This document shows, in pieces, positions 33,676 through 43,300 of a stretch of 64,000 bases of DNA. The first letter of the stretch is position 1, and each line of letters starts with the position of its first letter. A program made the position numbers and the translations under genes. Source of the stretch: Corynebacterium sp. NML98-0116 (lineage in GTDB: Bacteria; Actinomycetota; Actinomycetes; Mycobacteriales; Mycobacteriaceae). The stretch is taken from assembly GCF_001767255.1 (NCBI RefSeq), contig NZ_CP017639.1, positions 1,696,875 through 1,760,874 of the forward strand, given 5' to 3'. Below the pieces are notes generated by a model. The model made no database searches and was not told the origin of the DNA. It saw nothing but the letters and a program-made list of their open reading frames with translations.

Positions 33676-35037
33676 ATGAGCAATGGATTCGGATTTACCT
33701 TCCCCAACAACGACAACGACGGTGACAACGGTGACGACGAGCGTCGCAACCAGCAGAACAACCCGTTCGCCGCGTTCGGGTTCGGGGGCAACGTTGGCGG
33801 TGGCCAAGGTGGCTTGGGCGATATTTTGAACCAGTTCGGGCAGATGCTCTCCGGCATGGGCTCGACGATGAACGCCCGCACAGAGGGCGAATCCGTGAAC
33901 TTCGAAATGGCGCTGCGCATGGCACGCCAGCACGTCGGCGACAAGGCTGCGGTCTCCGCGGGGGATCGCACCGCGGTTGAGGAGTCTGTACGCCTCGCCG
34001 ACCTTTGGCTTGACGACGCCACTACGCTTCCTTCCGCGAACGCCCAGCCGCGCACGTGGAATGCGGACGACTGGCTGGTTGAGACCATGCCGATGTGGAA
34101 GCGCCTGGTCAACCCCGTTGCGGAGCAGATGAACCGCGCACAGCGAGACACCATGCCCGCCGAGGCCCGCGAGATGATGGGCCCGATGATCGGCATGATG
34201 GAACAGATGAACGCCATGAACTTCGGCGTCAAGCTCGGCCACGCCCTCGGTGATCTTGCCGAGCAAGCCCTGACCGGCTCCGACTTCGGCCTGCCCGTCG
34301 CCCCCGCAGGCGTGACAGCCATCTTGCCGAAGAACGTCACCGCCGCCGCCAAGGGTCTCGAGATCCCCGGCCAGGAGGTCCTGGTCTACATCGTGGCCCG
34401 CGAAGCAGCCCGCCAGCGCCTGTTCAAGCACGTGCCGTGGCTCGTCGAGCGCCTCGTCTCCTCCGTTGAGGAGTACGCGGCAGGCCTGGAGATCGATACC
34501 TCTCAGCTCGAGGAGATGGCCCGCGGCCTGAACCTGGAAAGCGGCGACCCGCAGGCCATCCAGGAGGCGCTGCAGCAGCTTGAGGGCGCGGACCTCTCCC
34601 CGCGTGTGACCTCCCGCAACGCGTCCGCAACCGCCCGCCTGGAGACGCTGCTCGCGCTCGTCGAGGGCTGGGTCGACGTCGTCACCGACGCTTCCCTGGC
34701 AGACCGTATCCCGTCGACGCCGCAGCTCGCCGAGGCGTGGAACCGTCGCCGCGCAACGGGTGGCTCCGCCGAGCGCGCGTTCGCGAACGTCGTCGGCATC
34801 GAGCTGGGCGCCCCGAAGGTCCGCGAGGCCGCTGAGCTGTGGCGCCGCGTCGAAACCGCCGTGGGTCAGGTCCGCCGCGACCAGATTTGGGACCACCCGG
34901 ACTTCCTGCCGGCCCCTGAGCACCTGGCCAACCCGGCGGCGTTCATCGACACCCTGCTGGACGATTCCTCCGACGACAACTTCGACGAAGAGCTCGCGCG
35001 CCTGGAAGAGGAGCTGCGCAAGAACGACGAGGACTAG
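33676..35037 (+). CDS. DUF2342 family protein (zinc-metalloprotease-like fold)
   Basis: 453 residues from the ATG at 33676; a longer frame to 33601 has no support. After a Gly/Asn-rich start comes the helical domain typical of the family: WNADDWLVETMPMWKRLVNP, MIGMMEQMNAMNFGVKLGHA, and EVLVYIVAREAARQRLFKHV. In metal-binding relatives the last segment contains HExxH; here it reads REAAR, so the zinc ligands are lost, as in part of the mycobacterial family. A TAGGGT box ends 7 bp before the ATG, suggesting a leaderless transcript. Convergent with the next gene through overlapping stops. Confidence 0.85.
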   Translation: MSNGFGFTFPNNDNDGDNGDDERRNQQNNPFAAFGFGGNVGGGQGGLGDILNQFGQMLSGMGSTMNARTEGESVNFEMALRMARQHVGDKAAVSAGDRTAVEESVRLADLWLDDATTLPSANAQPRTWNADDWLVETMPMWKRLVNPVAEQMNRAQRDTMPAEAREMMGPMIGMMEQMNAMNFGVKLGHALGDLAEQALTGSDFGLPVAPAGVTAILPKNVTAAAKGLEIPGQEVLVYIVAREAARQRLFKHVPWLVERLVSSVEEYAAGLEIDTSQLEEMARGLNLESGDPQAIQEALQQLEGADLSPRVTSRNASATARLETLLALVEGWVDVVTDASLADRIPSTPQLAEAWNRRRATGGSAERAFANVVGIELGAPKVREAAELWRRVETAVGQVRRDQIWDHPDFLPAPEHLANPAAFIDTLLDDSSDDNFDEELARLEEELRKNDED

Positions 35038-35543
35038 CCTTCCCCGCCGAACCGCTGGTAGGCCTCAAGGTAGCCCTTCGCGCGTTCCGCGAGGGGCGCT
35101 TTGTCTGCCCACTCCCAGAACTTCGGGCCGTGCCCCGGGATGAAGGTGTGCGTCAGCTCGTGCACGATCACCGCGTCGAGGACGTAGCCCGGCACGTGCT
35201 GCAGCCTGTCACTGATCCGAATCGTGCCCGTTGACGGGGTGCAGCTTCCCCACCGCTTCGTCTGGTTCGACACCCACCGTATCGAGCCCACTTTCGCCCG
35301 CCCCTCAAGCACCTGTGCGTTGAGCACCTCCGCGCGGGCTTGAAGGTCGGCGTCGCTGACGTGCTGGTGGCGAGTCTTCTTCCGGATCTTTCGCAGCATC
35401 TCGGCCACCGCCTCGCGCTCCTCGCGCTCGCTGAACCGGGCTGGGATGCGTACTTCCACGACGCCGTCGATAAGCCGGGCCTGCACTGTGCGCGTGCGCC
35501 GCGGCGAGCGAATCACCCGATACTCAAACTCCGACTCTTGCAT
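35034..35543 (-). CDS. YgjP-like (M48-type) metallopeptidase
   Basis: 169 residues with the zinc motif VIVHELTHTFIPGHGPKFWE (HExxH plus a downstream HGxxFW) and the family core VGSIRWVSNQTKRWGSCTPS. This is the DUF45/YgjP-like peptidase family. The frame is open to a GTG at 35573, but the ATG at 35543 is preceded at exactly 7 bp by TACAAT, so a leaderless start there is likely. Substrate unknown. Shares the CTAG stop overlap with the DUF2342 gene. Confidence 0.88.
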   Translation of the reverse strand: MQESEFEYRVIRSPRRTRTVQARLIDGVVEVRIPARFSEREEREAVAEMLRKIRKKTRHQHVSDADLQARAEVLNAQVLEGRAKVGSIRWVSNQTKRWGSCTPSTGTIRISDRLQHVPGYVLDAVIVHELTHTFIPGHGPKFWEWADKAPLAERAKGYLEAYQRFGGEG

Positions 35544-35598
35544 GCCGAAGATTGTATGCTGTACAACCGACACAGCTTACGGGGCATGAGGGGGAAGC

Positions 35599-36438
35599 AT
35601 GTGTAACCAGTCGGATACTGTCATTGCGCTGGCCATGGGGGTCCAGGTACTCAGCAGGGGCCCGCACGCGCTGCAATTCGGCCTCGACGCCACACGCAGC
35701 GGCATCATCGAAGTCGGCGACGCCCGCGCAGTCGCCGCGGTGCTCGACTCGCTGTCCACACCGCGGCCACTGCCCGAGGTGGTTCGGCGGCTGGCGGTCT
35801 CCATGGACGCGGATGCGGCGCGCAGCCTCATCCAGGACCTCATCGCCTACCGCGTCCTCGTCGAAGTCTCCCGCCCGGAGGTACTGCTGATCGGCACCTC
35901 AACGCTTGCGAACACGCTGGTAGAAACACTGCGTGCCAGCGGCATCCACGTGCGCTCCCCCGAGCCCACCCAGCCACTGTCCCGCTTTCTTTTCGACGCC
36001 CCCTCGCCCCTCCCGCTCATCATCGTCGACCAGGCACACCGCACCCGGGCACTCGCCGCGTACACCAGGCACCGCACAGGCCCTGTGATTCCGGTGCTGC
36101 AAATCGACTCCCGCGTTCTCGTCGGCCCCTACGCAATCGGTGTGGAGGGCCCGTGCCTGATCTGTCGCGAACACTACCTGCTTGAGCGCGACCCACAGTG
36201 GGCAGCGATCGCCGCCGCGGCCCCAGCCGGGGTGCGCAACCCGGACCCGGTCGTGGTCCAGGCAGGCGTGGCCGCCGCAGCAACCATGACCAGGCGGATC
36301 TGCCAGCTGCCGGACCCGCCGGGCGTATCCGCCCCGGACCCCCGCACCGGCGACACCCTGCTTGTGGACCCCTTCAACCGCACCCCACTCAAGACGCTTC
36401 GCCTGCAGCCACACCCCGACTGCCCGCTGTGCTTCTAG
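35599..36438 (+). CDS. Cyclodehydratase-like (E1/ThiF-related, TIGR03882-type) protein
   Basis: 279 residues, ATG with GGGGGAAG. The plan fits the cyclodehydratase-like proteins seen beside uvrD2 in corynebacteria and mycobacteria: an N-terminal wing (GVQVLSRGPHALQFGLDATR), a Rossmann-like middle (EVLLIGTSTLANTLVETLRA), and cysteine pairs CLICREHYLLERDP and CPLCF at the end that would hold a zinc ion. Relatives take part in making azoline-type peptides, but no YcaO partner or precursor peptide is nearby, so its present role is unknown. Confidence 0.7.
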   Translation: MCNQSDTVIALAMGVQVLSRGPHALQFGLDATRSGIIEVGDARAVAAVLDSLSTPRPLPEVVRRLAVSMDADAARSLIQDLIAYRVLVEVSRPEVLLIGTSTLANTLVETLRASGIHVRSPEPTQPLSRFLFDAPSPLPLIIVDQAHRTRALAAYTRHRTGPVIPVLQIDSRVLVGPYAIGVEGPCLICREHYLLERDPQWAAIAAAAPAGVRNPDPVVVQAGVAAAATMTRRICQLPDPPGVSAPDPRTGDTLLVDPFNRTPLKTLRLQPHPDCPLCF

Positions 36439-36452
36439 GTGGTTTGTCGCGG

Positions 36453-38501
36453 CTAGCGGAACTCCGCCAACGTTTCCAGAACCTCGGCGCCGTAGCGCTC
36501 CACCTTCACCGGACCCACCCCCGACACGGCGAGCAGCCCCTGCTCGTCCTCCGGCATAGTCTCCGCGATGGCGAGCAGGGTGGCGTCGGAAAACACCATG
36601 TAGGCGGGCTGCTTCGCCGCGCGCGACGTTTTGAGCCGCCAGCGCTTCAGCGCCTGGTAGACGTCCTCGTCGATGTCGGCGTCGCAATCCTGGTGCCGGC
36701 CGAGCGCCTTGTCCGCCGGCGCGAAGAGCACGTTGCCGCACACCCGGCACCGGCGGGTCTGCTTCAGCCGCTGCGGGGTTTCCTCCGCCTCAAGCTCGGG
36801 CACCAGCCCGTCCAGGAAACGCGAGCGCGACCGCGACTTCCTGCCGCCCTCCTGCCTGGCCAGCGCCCACGATAACTGCAGGTGCTCCCGGGCGCGCGTC
36901 ACGCCGACGTAGAAGAGCCTGCGCTCCTCCTCGATGTTCTCGTCGCCCGCCTTGATCGCGTGCGAGATCGGCAGCGTATTTTCCACCAGGCCCACGAGGA
37001 AGACCGCGTCCCACTCCAGGCCCTTCGCCGCGTGCAAGCTGGCGAGCGTGACCCCATCAATCGCCGGTGGTTGCTTCGCCTCCGCGCGCTGACGCAGCGA
37101 ACGCAGCACATCCTCCAGGCTCGAGGCCTCCTTGGTATGCACGATCTCCTCGATGAGGTCCACAAGTGCGCGCAGCCCCTGCCAACGCTCCCGTGCCTGG
37201 GCGCCCTCTGGCTCCGTCGGCGTCAACCCGAGCGGCGCGAACGCCGCCTTGGCCACCACCACCGGGTCATCCGGCAAGTCGTGGCGCCTGGTTGCCGCGA
37301 CGAGCGCCTGCAGCGCCTCGCGGATCTCGCCGCGTTGGAAGAAACCTTCCCCACCGCGCACCTGGTAGACGATGCCCGCATCCGCGAGCGCAGCTTCAAA
37401 CGCCGCCGACTGCGCATTAATCCGGTACAGCACCGCGATCTCCTTGGCAGGTACCCCGGAATCAATCAGGCGCTGTACCGCCGCGGCGACCTCGCGGGCC
37501 TCCGTCGGCTCGTCGTCGTAGGCGTGGAACGTCGGCTGCGGTCCGGACTCCCGCATACCGATCAGCTCAAGCCTGGTGCCCGCAGCCCTACCCGTCGCGC
37601 GCGAGATGACCGCGTTGGCCAGCTCCGTGATTTCGGGCGTCGAGCGGTAGTCGCGCTGCAGTTTCACCACCGTGCCGTGCTCGTAGGTACGTGAAAAGTT
37701 CAGCAGGTAATCCGGGGTCGCGCCGGTAAAGGAGTAAATCGTCTGGTTCGCGTCCCCCACCACCGTCAGGTCATCGCGCTGCCCAAGCCAGCCCTCCAGC
37801 ACCCGCTGCTGCAGCGGGGTCACGTCCTGGTACTCGTCCACCACGAAGGACTGGTACTGGGAGCGGAACTCCTCCGCCACCGCGGGTGCGTTCTCCAGGG
37901 CACCCGCGACGTGCAGGAGTAGGTCGTCGAAGTCGATGAGCATTCCTTCCGGGCTCGTCTTCGCTTCCTCGTACAGCCGGTAGACCTCCGCGACCTTCTT
38001 CGGGTCCGTCGGCGGGGTGCGGTTGGTATCCGCGATGCGGTCCACGTAGTCCTCCGCGCCGATCACGCTGGCCTTCGCCCACTCAATCTCGCTCAGCAGA
38101 TCGCGGACCATCTCCTTATCCGACTCCAGCCCGGCTGCGCGAGCCGCCCGCCCCACCAGCGGGAACTTGTTGTCCAGCAGCCGCCACGGCAGATCCCCCG
38201 CAATCTGCGGCCAGAAGTAGCGCAGCTGCCGCATCGCCGCCGAGTGGAACGTGCGCGCCTGCACGCCGCCAATGCCCATCGTGCGCAGACGGTCGCGCAT
38301 CTCCCCTGCCGCACGCTGCGTAAACGTCACCGCCAGCACACGATTCGGGCTCACCGTGCCCTGGTCAATCATGTGCGCGATGCGGTACGTAATCGTGCGC
38401 GTCTTACCCGTCCCGGCGCCGGCCAGGATGCACACCGGGCCACGAGGAGCGGTCGCTGCAATCCGCTGATCCTCATCCAGCAAGCTCAGATCTACAGCCA
38501 C
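36453..38501 (-). CDS. uvrD2: ATP-dependent DNA helicase UvrD2
   Basis: 682 residues from a GTG. Superfamily 1 motifs: ILAGAGTGKTRTITYRIAHM (Walker A), VDEYQDVTPLQQRVLEGW (Walker B), VVGDANQTIYSFTGATPDYL, and TLASLHAAKGLEWDAVFLVG. After the helicase come a four-cysteine zinc patch (CRVCGNVLF...HQDC) and a C-terminal HRDC domain (LLAIAETMPEDEQGLLAVSG), the plan that defines UvrD2. It unwinds DNA in repair. Start abuts the stop of nudC, so it is last in the adnA-adnB-channel-nudC-uvrD2 run. Confidence 0.95.
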   Translation of the reverse strand: MAVDLSLLDEDQRIAATAPRGPVCILAGAGTGKTRTITYRIAHMIDQGTVSPNRVLAVTFTQRAAGEMRDRLRTMGIGGVQARTFHSAAMRQLRYFWPQIAGDLPWRLLDNKFPLVGRAARAAGLESDKEMVRDLLSEIEWAKASVIGAEDYVDRIADTNRTPPTDPKKVAEVYRLYEEAKTSPEGMLIDFDDLLLHVAGALENAPAVAEEFRSQYQSFVVDEYQDVTPLQQRVLEGWLGQRDDLTVVGDANQTIYSFTGATPDYLLNFSRTYEHGTVVKLQRDYRSTPEITELANAVISRATGRAAGTRLELIGMRESGPQPTFHAYDDEPTEAREVAAAVQRLIDSGVPAKEIAVLYRINAQSAAFEAALADAGIVYQVRGGEGFFQRGEIREALQALVAATRRHDLPDDPVVVAKAAFAPLGLTPTEPEGAQARERWQGLRALVDLIEEIVHTKEASSLEDVLRSLRQRAEAKQPPAIDGVTLASLHAAKGLEWDAVFLVGLVENTLPISHAIKAGDENIEEERRLFYVGVTRAREHLQLSWALARQEGGRKSRSRSRFLDGLVPELEAEETPQRLKQTRRCRVCGNVLFAPADKALGRHQDCDADIDEDVYQALKRWRLKTSRAAKQPAYMVFSDATLLAIAETMPEDEQGLLAVSGVGPVKVERYGAEVLETLAEFR

Positions 38502-39263
38502 TTACGTTCCTCTCCGTTCCTCGTTGAACTCTCCACGAGCCCATTGGTCAATCATCCGCCGCGCAATCGTCCCCGGCACCGCCAGCGTGACAGTGCCCAG
38601 CTCGTCGCGTCGCAGCCAGCGCAGCTGCGTCAGCTCCCCATCCAAGGGGCCCACAGCATCAACATCACTTGTCGACGCCACCATCCCCAACATCAGCGCA
38701 CCCGACAGCGCCCACGGCTGCGACCCAACATAGCGCACCACCCCGACACGACGCCCCGTTTCCTCCCACACCTCACGCGCGAAGGCGTCCTCGATGGTCT
38801 CGCCGACATCGATGTATCCCGCAATCAGCGTGAAGTAGCCCGGGCGGCGCGCATTCTCCCCCAGCAAAATCCGCTCCCCATCCGTCGACTGCACCACCCC
38901 GATCACCGACGGGTCAATGCGAGGAAACAGCGGTTTCCCGCTCGCACCACGCGCAACGATGCCCGCCTCGCCCCAGGTGACTTCGCTGCCGTCGCGAGGG
39001 TCAAAACGCAGCTGGCGCTGGTTGCGTAGCAGTCCGAACCCGCGTGCAACACGGTAGTCGCTTGCGTGGCTGCGGCAAGTGCCGAAGCGCTCGCCCATTG
39101 CTTCAAGCTGCGCCTCGCTGACCAGCACCGCCCACACATCGTCGCCGACGTGCACCGTGTTCTCGGCGTGGGGTTGGGCGGGGTGGGCGTCGAAAAGCGT
39201 GGGCGTGCCATCGGCTCCAAGCACAAACCTGCCGGCGGCATCGAAGGCAATGAACCGCTTCAT
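38502..39263 (-). CDS. nudC: NAD(H) pyrophosphatase NudC
   Basis: 253 residues. The Nudix box is GYIDVGETIEDAFAREVWEE and is followed by SQPWALSGALMLGM, the SQPW motif that marks NADH/NAD-cap pyrophosphatases. The zinc-ribbon cysteines common in NudC are missing, as in other actinobacterial members. It splits NAD(H) to NMN(H) and AMP and may remove NAD caps from RNA. It lies 7 bp after the channel gene and abuts uvrD2. Confidence 0.93.
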   Translation of the reverse strand: MKRFIAFDAAGRFVLGADGTPTLFDAHPAQPHAENTVHVGDDVWAVLVSEAQLEAMGERFGTCRSHASDYRVARGFGLLRNQRQLRFDPRDGSEVTWGEAGIVARGASGKPLFPRIDPSVIGVVQSTDGERILLGENARRPGYFTLIAGYIDVGETIEDAFAREVWEETGRRVGVVRYVGSQPWALSGALMLGMVASTSDVDAVGPLDGELTQLRWLRRDELGTVTLAVPGTIARRMIDQWARGEFNEERRGT

Positions 39264-39270
39264 AGGCCGC

Positions 39271-40374
39271 CTACTCCGTCGGGCGCGTGCGCTCAGTCAG
39301 CGGGGTCGGCTGCGTCATCTGCACGAACAGAAGGCGGTCGCCGGGCTCAACCGTCTCGGCCTCCGGGGCGTCAATGCGGTAGAGCTCACCGGAGCGCACC
39401 ACACCCAGCACAATGTCGGCGAGGTGACGCGGGTTCGCTCCGACCTCGTCGTCCGCGATCGGACGCTCCGCAACCGCGAAGCCCTCGTCCGGGCTGAGCA
39501 GGTCCTCCATCATCTCCACCACAGGTGGCGTGACCGTCGCAATGCCCAGCAGGCGGCCCGCCGTTTCAGAGGAGACCACCACCGAGTCCGCGCCCGACTG
39601 CATCAGCAAGTGCTGGTTCTCACTCTCACGGACGCTGGCAACGATCATGGCGCTCGGTGCCAACTCACGGACAGACAGCGTGACCAACACCGCGGTATCG
39701 TCCGAGGACGGCGCCACCACAACTGAGCGCGCACGCGCCACACCCGCGACCTTCAGCACGCTCGAGCGAGTGCCGTTGCCGTGGACGGTGACCAGGCCGC
39801 GCTTCTCGGCGTTCGACAGCACCACGGCGTCATCATCAACAACAACGATGTTGCCCGGGGCGGTACCGCCCGCGAGCAGCGCATCCACCGCGGACCTGCC
39901 CTTCGTGCCGTAGCCGATAACGATGGTGTGATTGCGCACTGTTCTCCTCCATTGCTGAATCTGTAGCGTCTTGCGGGAATCCTCCGTCAACACCGACAAC
40001 GTCGTACCGACCAAGAGCATCAGGAATGCCACACGGCACGGCGTGATGACCAAGATATTCATCAGGCGCGCGCTTTGCGTCACCGGCGTGATATCGCCGT
40101 AGCCGGTCGTTGAGAGCGAAACCGCCGAATAGTACAGGGCGTCGATAAAGGTCAGTGGCTCGGTGTACCCCTCTTTGTCGAAGTAGACCACCGTCGCCAC
40201 GGCCAACACCAACATGGCCGCGTAGCCGAAGCGCCTTGCCATCAACGCCCATGGAGTGGTGCGTTCCGCCGACGGAATCCGAACGACATCCAGCAGGGTG
40301 TGCACCGGTATTTCCGACGGATCCGCATCCGCACGGAACCGGTCACTCCATGACAACGCAAACGGCAGTTTCAC
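39271..40374 (-). CDS. Potassium channel with cytoplasmic RCK/TrkA-N domain
   Basis: 367 residues from the GTG at 40374, which follows AGGAAGGA at 7 bp; the longer frame to 40437 runs into adnB. Two membrane helices flank the pore with selectivity filter STTGYGDITP, and residues 140-270 form a Rossmann RCK domain (HTIVIGYGTKGRSAVDALLA, VVVDDDAVVLSNAEKRGL), followed by a TrkA-C-like end. It resembles the C. glutamicum channel CglK, needed for growth at low pH. Placed between adnB and nudC, as in mycobacteria. Confidence 0.92.
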   Translation of the reverse strand: MKLPFALSWSDRFRADADPSEIPVHTLLDVVRIPSAERTTPWALMARRFGYAAMLVLAVATVVYFDKEGYTEPLTFIDALYYSAVSLSTTGYGDITPVTQSARLMNILVITPCRVAFLMLLVGTTLSVLTEDSRKTLQIQQWRRTVRNHTIVIGYGTKGRSAVDALLAGGTAPGNIVVVDDDAVVLSNAEKRGLVTVHGNGTRSSVLKVAGVARARSVVVAPSSDDTAVLVTLSVRELAPSAMIVASVRESENQHLLMQSGADSVVVSSETAGRLLGIATVTPPVVEMMEDLLSPDEGFAVAERPIADDEVGANPRHLADIVLGVVRSGELYRIDAPEAETVEPGDRLLFVQMTQPTPLTERTRPTE

Positions 40375-40378
40375 TCCG

Positions 40379-43300
40379 CTATCCTTCCTCGCTACTACGG
40401 CGTGAAACTGTACCGGAAGTTGCGCCGTTTGCTGCATCTTCCAACAACTTCGTCAGCTGCTGCGCATCCGGAAGCTCCGTCGCGGTGAAGTCCTTTCCGT
40501 CGCGGACATAGAAGAACACGGCCTTCACTGGGCGGCCATCGTTGGCGATTCGCTTCCACGCCTCCGTGTACACGGCAAGCTGCAGTTTCGCTGCCTCCAT
40601 CGCCGCACCCACCGGGCGGTTGCCGGTCTTCCAGTCCACCACGACCCAGCCGTCGCCGTCCGCAAAGACCGCGTCCATGCGGCCGCGCACCACCGCCTTG
40701 CCGAGCGCCAGCTCAAACGGGCACTCCACGTGCGTCGGCGTCTTCGACGCCCAGTGACTGTTCTCGAAGTTGGCTTTCAGCTTCTGCAGCATCGACGGGT
40801 CCACCTCAAACTCGCCCATGCCCGGCAGCTCGTCCTCAGTGAGCAGCGGGTGCGCACCGTAGAAATCCTCGATCCACTCGTGGAATGCGGTGCCGCGCTT
40901 CGCGTACTGGTTCGGCTTGAACGGCACCGGGCGACGTGCCCGGCGCGCGAACTGTTCCACGTCCGCCTGCATGGCCACCACGTCTGAGGCGGTCAGCTCA
41001 CCAGGCAGCATGACGGGCACGTCCGGCGACTGCGCCGCCTTGTGTTCCTCGATGAGCGCGGTGGCGTCGCGCTCCCACAGCTCGTAGAGCTCGCCGGCCG
41101 CGGGCGCGATTTCGGTCTCGAGCGCGTCCCTGACCAGCTCACTCGGGCGAGTGGCCTGACTACTGGCGGCGTGCGCGGCTTCGTAGGACTGCACAGGCCA
41201 CGTGCCGACGGCCATCTCCGGCTGCTGTACCGTTTTCTCCGCATCCTCGTCCTCGACCTGCTCCGGCAGCTCGAGGCCCTCGAACGCCGCGAAGTGCTCG
41301 TACGGCCCGTTCGTATTCTTTTTGCCGCCCAGAGAGATGTTCGACCCGGTAAGCAACAGCCTGTTTTCCGTACGTGTGATAGCCACGTAGAACAGGCGCG
41401 CCTGCTCCTCAGCGAGATCCTCGCCGATGTGCTTGCGCCACGCATTGGCAGCGTTCTTAAACTGCGTGCGGTGCTCTACCTCTGCGAACTCCTCGTAGAT
41501 GTCCGGGTCACCGAACGTCTCAGGCTGCAGGAATGGGATCTGGGCAAGGAAGGTCTCAATCTTTGAGCTGTAGGTGTCCTTATCCGCGTGCAACACAGCG
41601 ACGGTATCCCACTCCAGGCCCTTCGCCTTGTGCACCGTCAGGATCTGCACGCGGTCCCCGCGCACGGTGACGTTACCCGGCGCAAGCCCGTCCTCCTGCT
41701 GCTTCGCCAACTCGAAGTAGTCCAGCAGCGCTTCCACGCTCGTGCCCGGGTACTCCTCGACGTAGTGCAGCAGCTGGTCCAAGTGCACCGTGCCTGCCGA
41801 CGAGCGCCGCGCCAGCACCTCAACGCGAATACCGAAGACCTCGATGATGTCCGCGAACAAGTCACTGAGCCGCTTGCCCAGCGAATTGCGCCGCAGCTGT
41901 CGCAGCCGCGACGCCAGCAGCTGCAGGCGCTTGTAGCCTTCCTCGCTGTAGCGCTCTGGCTCGCCCAGGTCCGCCACCGCGTCCGCCAGGCCCGCGGGCT
42001 TCGCCGACTGCATCTTCAGCGCCTCCGCCTCGAGTGCAAGCTGCGTCAGCTCCTCGATAAGGCGCTCCTCTGGGTCCGCGGGCACCGGCCTGGCTGCTTC
42101 CTCCTCCGCGGCCGGACCGTCCGCGCGGGCTTGCAGGTTCTTGGCACGCGCGGCGAGCGCCTCCATATCCGCCAGCCCGAGCCCGACCGACGGCCCACCC
42201 AGCACGCGCAGTGCCGCCTCAGAATCCTCGGGGCGGACCAACATCGTGGCCACAGCCAACGTGTCCTGTACCTCCGGGGTATCCAGCAGGCCGCCGAGCC
42301 CCACGATCTCATACGGCACACCGCGGGCCTCAAGCGCCTGGGCGATCGGCTGCGCATGCCTGTTCTTCCTGGTCAGCACCGCGGCCGAGAGCTTACCGCC
42401 CTGCTCAAACTGCTGCTGCAGCGCGTCGGCAACGAACTCAATTTCTTCCTCCTCCCGCTGGAAGAACTGCATCTCCACGTCGCCTGCCGCAGCGTCCTTG
42501 CGTGGCTCCAGAGGCGCGACGGCCCGATCTTCCCCGCTGCCAAGGATCGCGGTGGAGACCTGGTTCGCCATCTCAAGCACCTTGCTCGGGTTACGCCAGG
42601 AGATGGTGAGCTGCTTCTTCTGCGCCGGTACACCGCCCGCGGCAGGGAAATCCTCCACGAATGCCGCGAGGTTTTCCGACGTCGCCCCGCGCCAGCCGTA
42701 GATTGCCTGCATCGGGTCGCCCACCGCAGTCACCGTCAACGTGGGGTCCTGGCCCTCGCCAAACAGGCTGCGCAGCAACACTCGTTGCGAATGCGAGGTG
42801 TCCTGGTACTCGTCGAGCATGACCACGCGGTACTTCTGCCGCTGCGCAGCACCGACGGACGCGTGCTGCTCCGCGAGCGTGGCCGCAATGTTCATTTGCT
42901 CGTTGAACGTGACCACACCACGCTCACGCAGCGCCGCGTTAAGCTCCTCAACCAGCGGCAACATCAACTGGCGCTGGCGCTGCTTGTTGCGCCACCCCGT
43001 CATGGTCTTGCAGAATTCGGTTTTGCTCCGCGGCGACTTCGGTAGCGATTCCGTCTCTTTCAGGAAGATCTCCGCGGCCTCGTAAATATCGTTTGGATCT
43101 GCCAGTGCGTTGCCCATCGCCGTGGTGAGCTTCAGTAGGTCCTCCACCACTGTGCTCATCGCGGGGGCAGGGGCACCTTCCGCGATGAGTGGTTTGTTGT
43201 AATTGCTCACGACTTCGACGGCGATCGCGTGCAGCTCAGCCTGCGTAATCAGGCGCGCGTCCGGCTCCACCGGGACGAGCAGCCCGTAGTCGCGAACGAG

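Noticed and set aside
41588..43045. 485-codon plus-strand frame
   Set aside because: Antisense to adnB, no motif and an Arg/Gln/His-rich composition.
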